From Scytonema sp. UIC 10036 (lineage in GTDB: Bacteria; Cyanobacteriota; Cyanobacteriia; Cyanobacteriales; Nostocaceae): a stretch of 64,000 nt of DNA. Shown here piece after piece: positions 46,019 through 56,185 of the stretch. Each line of letters opens with the position of its first letter. The stretch's first letter is position 1. The stretch lies in the NCBI RefSeq assembly GCF_009725235.1, contig NZ_WJFC01000017.1, positions 44,386 to 108,385 of the forward strand, given 5' to 3'. The notes beneath the pieces were generated by a model. It was not told the DNA's origin and made no database searches. It saw only the letters and a program-made list of their open reading frames with translations. Made by a program: the position numbers and the translations under genes.

Positions 46019-46145
46019 TATTTTCTCTCCGCCTAGTACAATAAAACAGACACAATATATAAATAGTTGCAAGCTTTTTTCTTACACACTTCCAGAAGAA
46101 TTGAGCAAAACTTTGAAGTCATGTAATTTGCATCAATAGCTTAAT

Positions 46146-49100
46146 TTAATCACAGATAGAGCGATCGCCCTCATTAACTTTGGAATTAGTCTCTATATAA
46201 TCATCTCCCCAATTGCAACCTAGCTTCAATAGCCCATCTAGATTTAAATCTCGCTCAATATTCCAAAGAATCACGCTCTTGTCCTTACTTGCCGAGGCGA
46301 GAGTTTTGCCGTCATGGCTAAAACTGATACTCGTAACCTCATCTTTGTGTAAATCCAGAGTTTTTTGCAAAGTGCCGTCTAGATTCCAGAGTTCCACTTT
46401 TCCACTCTTACTAGCTGTGGCAATCATACTTTCTACAGGGTTGAAAGTCACTTTTTTGACTGCATCACCTTGCCAATCAACTTGTATAGTTGTTTGCAAA
46501 GTACCATCTTTGTTCCAGAGTTTCACTGTTCCGTTCTCACTTGCCGATGCAATTATTTTGCTATCTGGGCTAATTGCAACTCCGTAAACTGCACCATCAT
46601 GCTCATTCATGGTATTTAGCAACGTTCCATCTGGCTTCCAAAGTTTTACTGTCCCGTCCTCGCTTGCCGAAGCAATCAGCTGCTTGTCATTACTAAAACT
46701 TACATCCCAAACCCGATTGCTATGACCTTGGAGGATTTTTAGCTTGCCGTTCAGTTTCCACAGTTTCACGGTTGTGTCGTCACCTGCAGAGGCAATCATC
46801 TCGCCGTCATGGCTAAAAGCAACTGCGCGAAATGCATCATGTTTATTATCTTCATGCAAGTCTTGAAGCAATGTGCCGTCTGTTTTCCAAAGTTTCACTG
46901 TCCCCTCGCCGCCTGCGGAGGCAATTATCTGGCTGTCAGGGCTAAAAGTAACAGCAAAGATGCGATCGCTATGCCCTTTGAGTGTTTTCAACAAATTTCC
47001 TTTTCTGTTCCAGAGCTTGACATCTTTGTTACCATCTACTGTAGCAATCAGCTTGCCGTCCGGGCTAATAGAAACTCCATAAATTGAACTACTGTATCCA
47101 AAAAGAGTTTTGAGTGAGGTGCCGCTTGGTTTCCAGAGTTTCACAGTCTTGTCTTCACTTGCTGTAGCAATTATTGCATTGTCGGGGCTAAAAGCAACTC
47201 CGTAGACCTCAGCACTATGCCCAAGAAGGGTAGTTAACAAAGTGCCGTCTGGTTTCCAGAGTTTCACAGTTGTGTCATCACTTACTGAGGCAATTATTCG
47301 ATCGTCGAAGCTGAAAGCAACTCCTCTAACCGCAGCATTATGTCCTTCAAGTGTTTTCAGCAATTTACCATCGCTGATTCTCCAGAGTTTCACTGTTTTG
47401 TCGTCAGAAGCTGTAGCAATCATTTCTCCGTTGGTGCTAAAAGCGACTTTGTAAACTTCACCTTTGTGCTTATCTACTTCTAAGATTCTTTGCAAGGTGC
47501 CATCAAGTTTCCAGAATTTAACTGTTCCGTCCCAACCTCCAGAGGCAATCATTTCGCTGTCGGAACTGAAAGCTACTGTTGTCTGTTGAGGAAAATCTCC
47601 ATCTGGGGTTATGGTTTTTACGAATGTGCCATCAAGTTTCCAGAGTTTTATTGTTCCATCCCAACTTGCTGATGCAATCATCTTGCCGTTGGGACTGATG
47701 GTAACTCCTTTGACGGCATTACTATGCCCTTTGAGTGTTTTCAGCAAGGTACCGTCAAGTTTCCAGAGTTTGATCGTCTTATCCTCACTACCTGATGCAA
47801 TTATTTGGCTATCGGGGCTAAAAGCAACTGCATAAACTTGAGCATCATGCCCTTTAAGTGTGTTCAACAGTGTACCATCTGGTTTCCAAAGTTTGACCGT
47901 CTTATCCTGGCTTGCTGTGGCAATTATGCTACCCTGAGAGCTGATTGCAACTGCGTCAACTGGGCTCTTATGCCCTGACAAACGGTTGTACTCTTTTATT
48001 TTGTAAAGCACATTTTCTAGCGCCTTGACAACTGTAGTCTGGGTATCTGTTTTTATCCAAGGTAACTTTCTCAATTTTTTCCATTGTTGCCCTGCCTTTA
48101 TTGCTTCTGTGAGTCCCTCCAACTGTTGATTTGAGGTGAAAAGCGCTTCTGAAGATGCACTAAGAGCTTGAATTTCGCTATGAACTGAATTCTGCCATTG
48201 CCATCCAGCGACCCCAGCTAATATTAAAGCTAAAATTAAGCCAAAAGAGAGCCCTATAACGGTAAATTGTCGCCTGCGCTTTTGCTTTTTGCGCTGCTGC
48301 GATCGCAATTCCAAACTCAGCCCAATAAAACTCCTCTCTCCCGAACTCAATTCCATAAAACGTTTGAAAAGCCAATCTTCCGCATCCGCCAGTGGCTTTC
48401 CCCTCAACAGCGCCCCTTCATCAAAACCGCTACTTTCCCAAGTACGCATTGCCGAGCGCAACTGTTCTTGCCAGTGGCGAAAGTCCCGGTCTAATTGCAT
48501 CCACAAATTAAGTTGTCCCCAACTGCGAATCAATGCCTCATGGACGAGTTCCACAGTATCAAAACCAGTTTTCTCATCGTATCCCGTGACTACCAAGCGA
48601 GAAGACGCCAAACGGGTGACCAGATCCCAATTTTCCTCACCTACCTCGCAACGGGTAGCAACACGGCGAGTATCCTCTGTCCCTTGCCCTGGATGCACAA
48701 GTTGAATAAAAATTCGCTGTGCCCTTTCTTGTTCCTCAAAATTGAGTTGGTTGTAGACTTCATCTGCATAACGAGCTAATGCTGCTTCTACCCCTCCAAT
48801 TTCATCATAAGCTGTATGTGTCAATTGAGCATCCTGTTGTTTAGACCATAATTGAGTTAGAGCAAACTCTAACAAAGGCAAATCTCCACCAGAAGCACTC
48901 ATAGAAGACAGAATACGTCCGGTCAGCCCGGACTCAACTGTTACCCCCAGTAATGCCGCAGGCTTGTCTACTGCATCAAGCAGTTCCTTTTCTGTCATCG
49001 GACCTAGCTTTAAATCTGCATACTGCAAGGCATCAGCAAAGGGACGGTAAGACAATACTTGTCCTAAAAAGTCTGCCCTCAAAGTCAGAACAAAAGTAAA

Positions 49101-50708
49101 ATTTTGGCAAGTATTTATTGCTTCTAATAATTCATCTAAAAATGCTTTGCGCTCAAAGGAATCTCGGCAAAGGGTGTAAAGTTCTTCAAACTGATCGGCG
49201 ACGAGCAACAGCCGCTTGTTTTGCTCTAACCGAAGAATATCATTAACTACATCCCGCAAACCATTATTACACTCTTGTAAGTTGGTAGCAAGATTTTTGA
49301 TGTCCTGCAAACGTTCAGTACGGCTCCAATAGAATTCCTTGTCAGTTAAGAGCGCAGTCGCTAGGGCTGACATTGGTCTTGAACCAGGTCGAAACTCAAC
49401 AATATGCCAGTTACCAGCATTTCGCAAGTGCTTTACTAAACCAGCAAATACCACACTCGATTTACCGCACCCACTAGGACCAATCACCGCAACCATTGGT
49501 TGCCTTTCTACAGCATCCACCAACATCTTGGTGAAAGCTTCTCGTCCAAAAAAGAACTGTGCATCCTCTTCTCGGAAGGCGAACAAACCACGATAAGGAC
49601 TGATTTGGGTAGGACGACGACCTAAATCCAACCAACTCGGTGGAACTGCGCCGACGTTTTGACAAATGACTGGTAACAAAGAAGCACAGGGATATTTATC
49701 CTCTAGACCGTGCAGTTTTAACCTTGCTTCCTTGACTGCTTGATATAAAGGATTACCATCAGCAGCATAAGCCACCAGAAAATATTTTAAAAATGCCTGT
49801 GCAACTTCATCCGGCACTGGTTCCCGCATGACAAGAATTTGGGGAATCTGTAGCGCTTCTAAAGAAGACGCTAATCCCAACCCATCACAGGAATTAAAAA
49901 TTGCCAAAGGCAATCCATTGCGAACAGCTTGTCTCAAGCCATATTTCAGGTCATCAATTGTTAAGCTTTCATTGTTTTGATTAATGTATATTCGACCGCT
50001 CTCTCCTACAGTCTGGCTGTGACCTGCAAAAAACAGGATATCCCAAGGTCGAGACCATAAAGAGTCGTTGATTTCGTGACGTTGGGGCTGCACCAAAAAC
50101 GTGACATCAGCATCCGGTAAACTGTTGAGCAACTTGCGGTCTGTTTCAACATCAATATGAGTACTATTGCCCAGAATCGCTAAAATTTTAACTTTATCCC
50201 TTTTAGTAGGCGTTTTTGCTGTTGTAGGTTGGTGATGATAATCCGGCGCACTCAAAGCCAGTTCTGCATTTGGATATTCCTCCACCAAATCCCAAAGATG
50301 CCAAGGAATTTGTCTTATTTCAGGGTTAGATGTACGAATGAGCACTCGTATTAAGTCTTGGTCTTTTAATTCCTTCAACCATGTCTCGCGTATGGGGCGA
50401 AAAGACTCAGAGAACAACCATTTATTCAGTCGCTTTTGTAACTCAGTTGCAGCATTTTTGCACTCATTGTACTTTTGGGTAATGGAACCATCGTAAGTCA
50501 CTTTTATCGCTTTGAGAGCGCGAGTTTCTGAGCCCAAACTACGGTAGTGCGATCGCCATCGGTCAATCGTCGTCTGCAATTGTGGAACTGGTGGTAAACG
50601 CCCAGTTACTTCTTGATGTGGGCTAATACCTTCGTAAGAGATAGAAAGTGTGACCCGTACACCCATGTGTAAATCGCCATCTAGTTTCAGGACAACTAAC
50701 TTTGTCAT
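46146..50708 (-). CDS. CHAT - NACHT/AAA - TM - WD40 (14 blades) protein
   Basis: 1520 residues from ATG 50708. CHAT-like peptidase at the N-terminus with His in ILFFAGHSQTVGESGRIYIN and Cys in LAIFNSCDGLGLASSL. STAND-type NTPase from about residue 375: SPYRGLFAFREEDAQFFFGR, P-loop VIGPSGCGKSSVVFAGLV, Walker B LLLVADQFEELYTLC. One transmembrane helix near 820 (VIGLSFGLILALILAGVAGW), then 14 WD repeats in two propellers. Topology suggests a membrane-tethered sensor whose NTPase switch controls peptidase activity. Last gene of a minus-strand operon after sigma and DUF1822. Confidence 0.92.
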   Translation of the reverse strand: MTKLVVLKLDGDLHMGVRVTLSISYEGISPHQEVTGRLPPVPQLQTTIDRWRSHYRSLGSETRALKAIKVTYDGSITQKYNECKNAATELQKRLNKWLFSESFRPIRETWLKELKDQDLIRVLIRTSNPEIRQIPWHLWDLVEEYPNAELALSAPDYHHQPTTAKTPTKRDKVKILAILGNSTHIDVETDRKLLNSLPDADVTFLVQPQRHEINDSLWSRPWDILFFAGHSQTVGESGRIYINQNNESLTIDDLKYGLRQAVRNGLPLAIFNSCDGLGLASSLEALQIPQILVMREPVPDEVAQAFLKYFLVAYAADGNPLYQAVKEARLKLHGLEDKYPCASLLPVICQNVGAVPPSWLDLGRRPTQISPYRGLFAFREEDAQFFFGREAFTKMLVDAVERQPMVAVIGPSGCGKSSVVFAGLVKHLRNAGNWHIVEFRPGSRPMSALATALLTDKEFYWSRTERLQDIKNLATNLQECNNGLRDVVNDILRLEQNKRLLLVADQFEELYTLCRDSFERKAFLDELLEAINTCQNFTFVLTLRADFLGQVLSYRPFADALQYADLKLGPMTEKELLDAVDKPAALLGVTVESGLTGRILSSMSASGGDLPLLEFALTQLWSKQQDAQLTHTAYDEIGGVEAALARYADEVYNQLNFEEQERAQRIFIQLVHPGQGTEDTRRVATRCEVGEENWDLVTRLASSRLVVTGYDEKTGFDTVELVHEALIRSWGQLNLWMQLDRDFRHWQEQLRSAMRTWESSGFDEGALLRGKPLADAEDWLFKRFMELSSGERSFIGLSLELRSQQRKKQKRRRQFTVIGLSFGLILALILAGVAGWQWQNSVHSEIQALSASSEALFTSNQQLEGLTEAIKAGQQWKKLRKLPWIKTDTQTTVVKALENVLYKIKEYNRLSGHKSPVDAVAISSQGSIIATASQDKTVKLWKPDGTLLNTLKGHDAQVYAVAFSPDSQIIASGSEDKTIKLWKLDGTLLKTLKGHSNAVKGVTISPNGKMIASASWDGTIKLWKLDGTFVKTITPDGDFPQQTTVAFSSDSEMIASGGWDGTVKFWKLDGTLQRILEVDKHKGEVYKVAFSTNGEMIATASDDKTVKLWRISDGKLLKTLEGHNAAVRGVAFSFDDRIIASVSDDTTVKLWKPDGTLLTTLLGHSAEVYGVAFSPDNAIIATASEDKTVKLWKPSGTSLKTLFGYSSSIYGVSISPDGKLIATVDGNKDVKLWNRKGNLLKTLKGHSDRIFAVTFSPDSQIIASAGGEGTVKLWKTDGTLLQDLHEDNKHDAFRAVAFSHDGEMIASAGDDTTVKLWKLNGKLKILQGHSNRVWDVSFSNDKQLIASASEDGTVKLWKPDGTLLNTMNEHDGAVYGVAISPDSKIIASASENGTVKLWNKDGTLQTTIQVDWQGDAVKKVTFNPVESMIATASKSGKVELWNLDGTLQKTLDLHKDEVTSISFSHDGKTLASASKDKSVILWNIERDLNLDGLLKLGCNWGDDYIETNSKVNEGDRSICD

Positions 50709-51018
50709 CAAGAATACTAATAGTGATAATAAATTTGGCTTGAACTTTTTATGTTCTATTTTTAGCTAGATGTTAGCATATGAAACTTATGCAGTTGGAT
50801 TTATCCGAGATAAGCTTTGTGTCATCATATCAATACCCATACTCAGTACGGAAGTTGGCATGAGCGGGATTGCCAGCAATACTAGCACAAATCTAAATCA
50901 ATTATTAAATTTAATGATGGTGCAGTGACATTTTTAGCACGAGAAGTTATTGATTTGGATATGGCTGCAAGCAAACAAAAGCAACTATAAATTAGACAGC
51001 AACGAAGTATGTTAATTT

Positions 51019-51966
51019 TCAGGCAACAAAATTCTCTATCACACTGACATCCCCCAAAGCTATCTTGATGCTGAAATTATCTCCAGCAGAAGCGCTAAAC
51101 TGTAATTCAATTTTTTTATTATCGTTTTTAGCTTTAGCTTCCATAACAGCAGTTCCCTCTTCATCTAAAATCATCACATGAAGCAAGGGTGGCAAGTACT
51201 CTTGACCATTTGTTGGATGCAACTCCACAAGAATTTTCATTTCATCAAAATTGTCAAGGTCAGTCATGACCTTAACAACTATTCCTACAGAGACTCTCGA
51301 CGCTTGAATACCAAAATCAATCAACTTAGCCCGTTCAACAGAGTTTCTCAATTCTTCTTCAGAACTTCTAAATTGCAAAACTGGTTCAGTGAAAACTATA
51401 GATTCAATTGATTCCCAACCAAATTCAAAAATATTCTCAAACCATCTTTTTAAATTCAACCAATTCTGATTGGGCAATGTGGCTTTTTGTAATTCTAAGC
51501 TTTCTAAATGCTTTAGTAAATTTTCTAAAGGTTGTAAAGAGTTAATGGGTAAGTTATCAATTGACACCTCTTTGATAAACCCTAACAACTTAGCTTCTTC
51601 TAAAGATTCACTTATTTGCACAGCTATGTAGCCAATCCGATTTGACTGAACTTCCGGTGGCACATAGACAAATTGTGCATTTTCCAACACTGGGCGGCAT
51701 TCTAATCTGCCAAGATTTTTTATGAATAAATCAGCTATGTCCATCAGAGTTTGTTGTACCGGATCCCAACTGTCACTAGCTTCTAGGTCAGTTTCAAACC
51801 CCATACACTGTAGATAAAAATTTACGAAAGCTACAGACAAGGTATTGAGCAGAACCTGCCGACTTTTTTCAGCAGTGGCTTGCTGTCTTGACCATTTTTC
51901 TGCAAGCCTTCTTCCAACGGGAGAAATAGAACCCGTGAATGTAGAAAGAGTGGTCATACGATCCAT
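51019..51966 (-). CDS. DUF1822 family protein
   Basis: 315 residues, start ATG 51966 behind GAGGAAAAAATC, 11 bp after the sigma gene. Features: LLNTLSVAFVNFYLQCMGFE near the N-terminus, RPVLENAQFVYVPPEVQSNR IGYIAVQISESLEEAKLLGF in the middle, and a beta-rich C-terminal domain (VSVGIVVKVMTDLDNFDEMK ILVELHPTNGQEYLPPLL). Cyanobacteria-specific, function unknown, usually beside a sigma-like gene and a CHAT or TPR protein, as here. The 310-bp gap to the next gene (50709-51018) has only a possible gene tail (DGAVTFLAREVIDLD). Confidence 0.85.
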   Translation of the reverse strand: MDRMTTLSTFTGSISPVGRRLAEKWSRQQATAEKSRQVLLNTLSVAFVNFYLQCMGFETDLEASDSWDPVQQTLMDIADLFIKNLGRLECRPVLENAQFVYVPPEVQSNRIGYIAVQISESLEEAKLLGFIKEVSIDNLPINSLQPLENLLKHLESLELQKATLPNQNWLNLKRWFENIFEFGWESIESIVFTEPVLQFRSSEEELRNSVERAKLIDFGIQASRVSVGIVVKVMTDLDNFDEMKILVELHPTNGQEYLPPLLHVMILDEEGTAVMEAKAKNDNKKIELQFSASAGDNFSIKIALGDVSVIENFVA

Positions 51967-51977
51967 GATTTTTTCCT

Positions 51978-52628
51978 CTAAGTTAAGTTTTCAACACCAC
52001 ACAAATCTCTAAATTCATAGCGAAATCGTTCTAAACTCCGTTGATAAAAGTTACTTAATGTTGGAATGGGGATATTCAACTCCTCTGAGATTTCTTTCCA
52101 TGATACCCCAGACCATCTCTTAATAGCTATTGCTTGAAAATTGGCTTGGGTATACTTTTTGATATATGTTTGTCTAAAAACACCTGAGGGATCTAGTTCT
52201 ATATATCGTCTAATTTTTTGAAAAGCAGAAATATAACTATCCTCTTCCTCCCTATCCTCAACTACCAAATCTTCCCTACTTTCTAAAACAGAGTTTTCCA
52301 AGTAAATTTCATGACCGGAGCCAATTATTTTAGGAATCGCCTCTTTAAAGAAACGTTGGGTCAATAACATATTGACCCAAGTCATAAATTCGCCCCGTTC
52401 CGGGTCGTATTTATCAATATTTTTACAGATATACAAACATAGGTCTTGTACTGCTTCATCATAAATCTGTTTATAGACTCCTTGGAATTGACCTTTATAT
52501 GGATAGCAAAGCCTACCTCCTCGATAAATACTATCGATTAGCTTTGATAAAGCGACTCGTCTAGCCGTTGTACCCAAAGGGTTCTGTTGGGCTGCAAGAG
52601 CTAGCTCTTTTAGCTGTTGCTCGTTCAT
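51978..52628 (-). CDS. Sigma-70-family (ECF-like) RNA polymerase sigma factor
   Basis: 216 residues from ATG 52628; a GTG at 52643 is in frame but has no spacing to its ribosome site. Region 2: YDEAVQDLCLYICKNIDKYD then PERGEFMTWVNMLLTQRFFK; region 4: YTQANFQAIAIKRWSGVSWK EISEELNIPIPTLSNFYQRS. A cyanobacterial group of specialised sigma factors. First gene of the operon with DUF1822 and the CHAT/NACHT/WD40 gene, and about 300 bp downstream of the shared regulatory element, which may be its own promoter (inference). Confidence 0.85.
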   Translation of the reverse strand: MNEQQLKELALAAQQNPLGTTARRVALSKLIDSIYRGGRLCYPYKGQFQGVYKQIYDEAVQDLCLYICKNIDKYDPERGEFMTWVNMLLTQRFFKEAIPKIIGSGHEIYLENSVLESREDLVVEDREEEDSYISAFQKIRRYIELDPSGVFRQTYIKKYTQANFQAIAIKRWSGVSWKEISEELNIPIPTLSNFYQRSLERFRYEFRDLCGVENLT

Positions 52629-52931
52629 AGATGAGAATTGCACTCCTCTAGAAAGTTATCGGATGATAAGTAAAACTATTATCCAAATCTTTTTGGAAGT
52701 TTTACAAAATTTTACAATAGTTGATTTTAGGAATTTTAGGTTAATTTTAGGGGTTATGTACAAATTAGTTGACTTCGAGCTGGTTCAATACTGAATTTTA
52801 GACTAGTTTTCGGTGCGATACTTAAAACCCTTACAGTGATTGATATACGGTAAATATTACCCGCACATACCCTCAACAACCACAACTAAACTCTAGAATC
52901 TTGCCAGTACAAGTGAACTAAATAGAAGATT

Positions 52932-53008
52932 AGTACTTTACCAGAACTTTATGCGAACTTTTACGAACTTATATATATCGACAACTCTAAGTAAATACTG
53001 GAAACTGA
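52932..53008 (-). promoter_or_regulatory. Regulatory element shared with the NB-ARC/WD40 gene, copy 2
   Basis: Minus strand: TCAGTTTCCAGTATTTACTT, GTTGTCGATATATATAAGTT, then AAGTTCGTAA, AAGTTCGCAT and AAAGTTCTGG. Same order and orientation relative to its gene as copy 1 at 36687-36765. The rest of 52629-53350 has no gene. Confidence 0.75.
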
Positions 53009-53298
53009 AATTTAGGGGGACAATATTTTTTGTCAGTCTAGATGGGGGGCGTGCTTCTCAATTGCGTATTTTTTGTAACACAACTTTCATCTATTTTAAT
53101 TAGAGACAAGCTTTGCAGTCCATACAAGAAAGTGTAGTTTTAGATATCAAAGTTGGTCAGTATCTGTACGAGAGGTAAAGTAGCAATTTTGTATAAAAAG
53201 CATCAGCATTTTTTCAGAACACTAAGCCATAATCTTTTTTATTTGCTAGCAATAACCTGCCTGGTTTCATAGATGGTTCACATTTTATAACAAAAAAA

Positions 53299-53321
53299 TT
53301 TGGAGTAAATTTTTCTCCAAA
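53299..53321 (+). promoter_or_regulatory. Leader hairpin before the TPR-CHAT gene
   Basis: TTTGGAG - TAAATTTTT - CTCCAAA, a 7-bp stem 29 bp upstream of ATG 53351. No T-run, so more likely an mRNA leader structure or binding site than a terminator. Confidence 0.35.
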
Positions 53322-53350
53322 CCTGACAAATTAAACCTAACAAATATAGT

Positions 53351-56026
53351 ATGAATCAAGAACGCAAACAAGTCTATTATAATTTAATTGAAGCGTTATT
53401 AAAATGTCGTAAAAATGAAGATATATCAAGAATTTTAGAGACCAATCAACACTTGTTTGATTTGGATTTCGTGAAGACAATACTACAAGTTGCAGCCAAT
53501 CTGAAAGCTCAGAAGAACATAGAAAACTTTAAATATTTAATAAAGATTACATTTCATCTATTAGTTACTATTGGAAATAGGTTCTTGGAACAACAGAATC
53601 TTGCCAATGCCAGAGAGTACTACGAACAAAGTTTAACTATTGTCAAACAAATAGAGACCGACACAGTTAGATTTAAATTACAAGTAGATATTCTTAACAT
53701 TCTGGGTCACTCTTACAATCGTCCCTATGACTGGAATTTAGACAAAGCAATAGAGGTTTGTGAGAAGAGTTTAAGAATTGCTAAGGATATAGGCTATCGT
53801 CATGGAGAAGCTGTTGCTCTGCTCTGCATAGGGAAAGCTTATTATTGGTATCCCGGTAAGCAGAGAAACTTTTCTATGGCAATAAAGTGTTACGAGCAGG
53901 CTAAGGCTATCTTTCAGGAGAGAAATAATCTTCAAGGAGTGCTGGATGCTCTGTATCATTTGCAAGATTCTTATTATTATACGAGCAACTACGCTAAAGC
54001 AATACAGTCAAACGAGGAGCGTTTGGCGATCGCTCGGGATTTGAAGGATCTGCTTTTAGAAGCTAGTGCTCTATTTTGTCTGGGAAACAATTACCAAGGC
54101 TTGGGCAACTTAGAGAGAGAGACAGCGAAAAATTACTATGAGCAAAGTTTGGCGATCGCCAAGAAAATAACAGATAATTATTATGCTTGTTGGTTGCAGG
54201 TACGTACTTTGCAAGGTCTGGGAAGTTATTACAGAGTTAAAGGGTACTTAGGTGATGCAGAAAAAAATTACCAAGAAAGTTTGAGAATTGCTAAAAATAT
54301 ACGTGAAGAACAGGGACAAGCTAATGCTTTACAAGCTCTAGCTGAGATTTACTATTACCAAGGAAATTTAGCTCGGGCGTGGAATTACAACGAGCACAGC
54401 TTGGAGATCAAGCAGCGACTTCAGGATCAGATCGGTACAGGAAACTCTATAGGTTTTCGGGGAAGCATTTGTCTTATACGAGGTCAATACTGCGAAGCCT
54501 TAAATTACTTCGAGCAGAGTTTGACAATTATGGAAGAATTCAACAACACCTCTGGAAAAGCAAGTACTTTAACTGATATGGGAGTTGCTTACCTCGGTTT
54601 AAATCAAATTGAACAAGCAGAAACTAAACTACGCCAGGGAATTGAACTTTGGGAGTCCGTTCGGGGAAGATTGGGCGACCGTGATGACTTTAAAGTATCA
54701 ATTTTTGAGCAGCAAGCTAGAACTTATCATTTACTGCAAGCTGCTCTCATTGACCAGGAGAAACCCTTAGCAGCTTTGAAAATTGCCGAACGCGATCGAG
54801 CTAGGGCACTTGTAGAGTTATTGGGTAAGGAGTTAGAGGGGCAATTAGCTGAAAAAACGGAAATTACTTCTCCCACTCTCCAGCAGATTCAACAAATTGC
54901 TAAAGAGCAAAATGCTACACTGGTAGAATATTCTATTTTGTGGGCTAGAACTTTATTGATTTGGGTCGTCAAACCTACTGGTGAAATTGCCTTTCGCCAA
55001 GTTGACCTCAAACCCCTATTACAAGAATTTAATAAATCTCTGGAAAAACTGGTTGCGATCGCTCATCATTCCATTGGCGTTAGGGGAACGCGCTTTGTTG
55101 GCTTGGATGGGGATAATAATGATAACGAACTTATTCAAGGAAACAACAAACAATTACAACAACTTTATCAAATCCTGATCGAACCGATTGCTGAGCTTTT
55201 GCCAAAAGATGCAGATGAGCGAATCATTTTTATCCCGCAAAACAGTCTGTTTCTTGTTCCCTTCCCAGCTCTTCTAGATGCTTCTGGTAAACATCTGATT
55301 GAGCAACACACCATCCTCACCGCTCCTTCTATTCAAGTTCTAGAACTAACTCGCCAACACCAGCAACGAGTCCAAGAGATGGGACTTCAGGATGTACTGG
55401 TGGTAGGCAACCCAACTATGCCACCTTTTAAATCTCATCAATTGATTCCTCTTCCAGGTGCAGAAAAAGAAGCCAGAGAAATCGCTCCGCTATTGAATAC
55501 TAAAGCACTTATAGGCGCTGAAGCTACTAAAGTCGCTATTGTCCAGCGAATGCCTACAGCACGGATTATTCATTTAGCAACACACGGGTTACTCAATGAT
55601 GCTGAGGAATTAAAGGTGCCAGGAGCGATCGCTTTAGCGCCGTCAGGAACAGATGATGGTTGGTTAAAAGCTACAGAAATTATGGATTTAAAGATGCTCA
55701 AAGCTGAGTTAGTCGTTCTGAGCGTCTGTAACACTGGACAGGGACGATTAACCGGGGATGGTGCGTTCGGATTATCTCGCTCCTTTATTTCTAAAGGCGT
55801 TCCTAGTGTGATTGCATCCTTGTGGTCAGTACCTGATGCTCTCACTGCCTCCTTCATGGTGGAATTGTATCAAAATTTACAACAAGGCTTAGACAAAGCC
55901 CAAGCCCTGCGCCAAGCGATGCTAACGATTAAAGAAAAACATCCTAACCCGCTGAATTGGGCTGCTTTTACGCTCATTGGTGAAGCCTCGCAAGCCATCT
56001 TTCAAAAAATTACACAAGTTGTTTGA
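53351..56026 (+). CDS. TPR-CHAT protein, catalytic dyad intact
   Basis: 891 residues. TPR array from about residue 70 to 440 (FLEQQNLANAREYYEQSLTI, KAYYWYPGKQRNFSMAIKCY, GNLARAWNYNEHSLEIKQRL, RGQYCEALNYFEQSLTIMEE), helical linker with ERDRARALVELLGKELEGQL, then CHAT: IFIPQNSLFLVPFPALLD, PGAEKEAREIAPLLNTKALI, catalytic His in IIHLATHGLLND, catalytic Cys in LVVLSVCNTGQGRLTGDG, FISKGVPSVIASLWSVPDAL and C-terminal NPLNWAAFTLIGE. Caspase-like peptidase activated through the TPR sensor. Divergent from the sigma operon. Confidence 0.92.
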   Translation: MNQERKQVYYNLIEALLKCRKNEDISRILETNQHLFDLDFVKTILQVAANLKAQKNIENFKYLIKITFHLLVTIGNRFLEQQNLANAREYYEQSLTIVKQIETDTVRFKLQVDILNILGHSYNRPYDWNLDKAIEVCEKSLRIAKDIGYRHGEAVALLCIGKAYYWYPGKQRNFSMAIKCYEQAKAIFQERNNLQGVLDALYHLQDSYYYTSNYAKAIQSNEERLAIARDLKDLLLEASALFCLGNNYQGLGNLERETAKNYYEQSLAIAKKITDNYYACWLQVRTLQGLGSYYRVKGYLGDAEKNYQESLRIAKNIREEQGQANALQALAEIYYYQGNLARAWNYNEHSLEIKQRLQDQIGTGNSIGFRGSICLIRGQYCEALNYFEQSLTIMEEFNNTSGKASTLTDMGVAYLGLNQIEQAETKLRQGIELWESVRGRLGDRDDFKVSIFEQQARTYHLLQAALIDQEKPLAALKIAERDRARALVELLGKELEGQLAEKTEITSPTLQQIQQIAKEQNATLVEYSILWARTLLIWVVKPTGEIAFRQVDLKPLLQEFNKSLEKLVAIAHHSIGVRGTRFVGLDGDNNDNELIQGNNKQLQQLYQILIEPIAELLPKDADERIIFIPQNSLFLVPFPALLDASGKHLIEQHTILTAPSIQVLELTRQHQQRVQEMGLQDVLVVGNPTMPPFKSHQLIPLPGAEKEAREIAPLLNTKALIGAEATKVAIVQRMPTARIIHLATHGLLNDAEELKVPGAIALAPSGTDDGWLKATEIMDLKMLKAELVVLSVCNTGQGRLTGDGAFGLSRSFISKGVPSVIASLWSVPDALTASFMVELYQNLQQGLDKAQALRQAMLTIKEKHPNPLNWAAFTLIGEASQAIFQKITQVV

Positions 56027-56068
56027 AAACCCGATAATACCTGCGAATTTCATTTCTGGAGATAAATT

Positions 56069-56185
56069 ATGACGGCACAACAACCTCATGTTACTAATGG
56101 TTCTTCCTTATCAATACCTTTGCCAATTTTGAAGAGAGGTAGTGGTAGTGAAGAGAGGTTAACTCTCAAGAAACACATCCGATAA
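56069..56185 (+). pseudogene. Short remnant, peptidoglycan-binding-like start
   Basis: MTAQQPHVTNGSSLSIPLPI then LKRGSGSEERLTLKKHIR and stop. The LPLPILKRGS stretch resembles the start of a peptidoglycan-binding domain; the rest is missing. The gap to 56390 is otherwise empty. Confidence 0.3.

Noticed and set aside
46213..48779. Plus-strand ORFs opposite the WD40 repeats
   Set aside because: Antisense shadows produced by the periodic WD40 coding sequence.
52629..53350. Additional gene between the sigma factor and the TPR-CHAT gene
   Set aside because: No open frame with coding character; only the shared regulatory element and a hairpin are visible.
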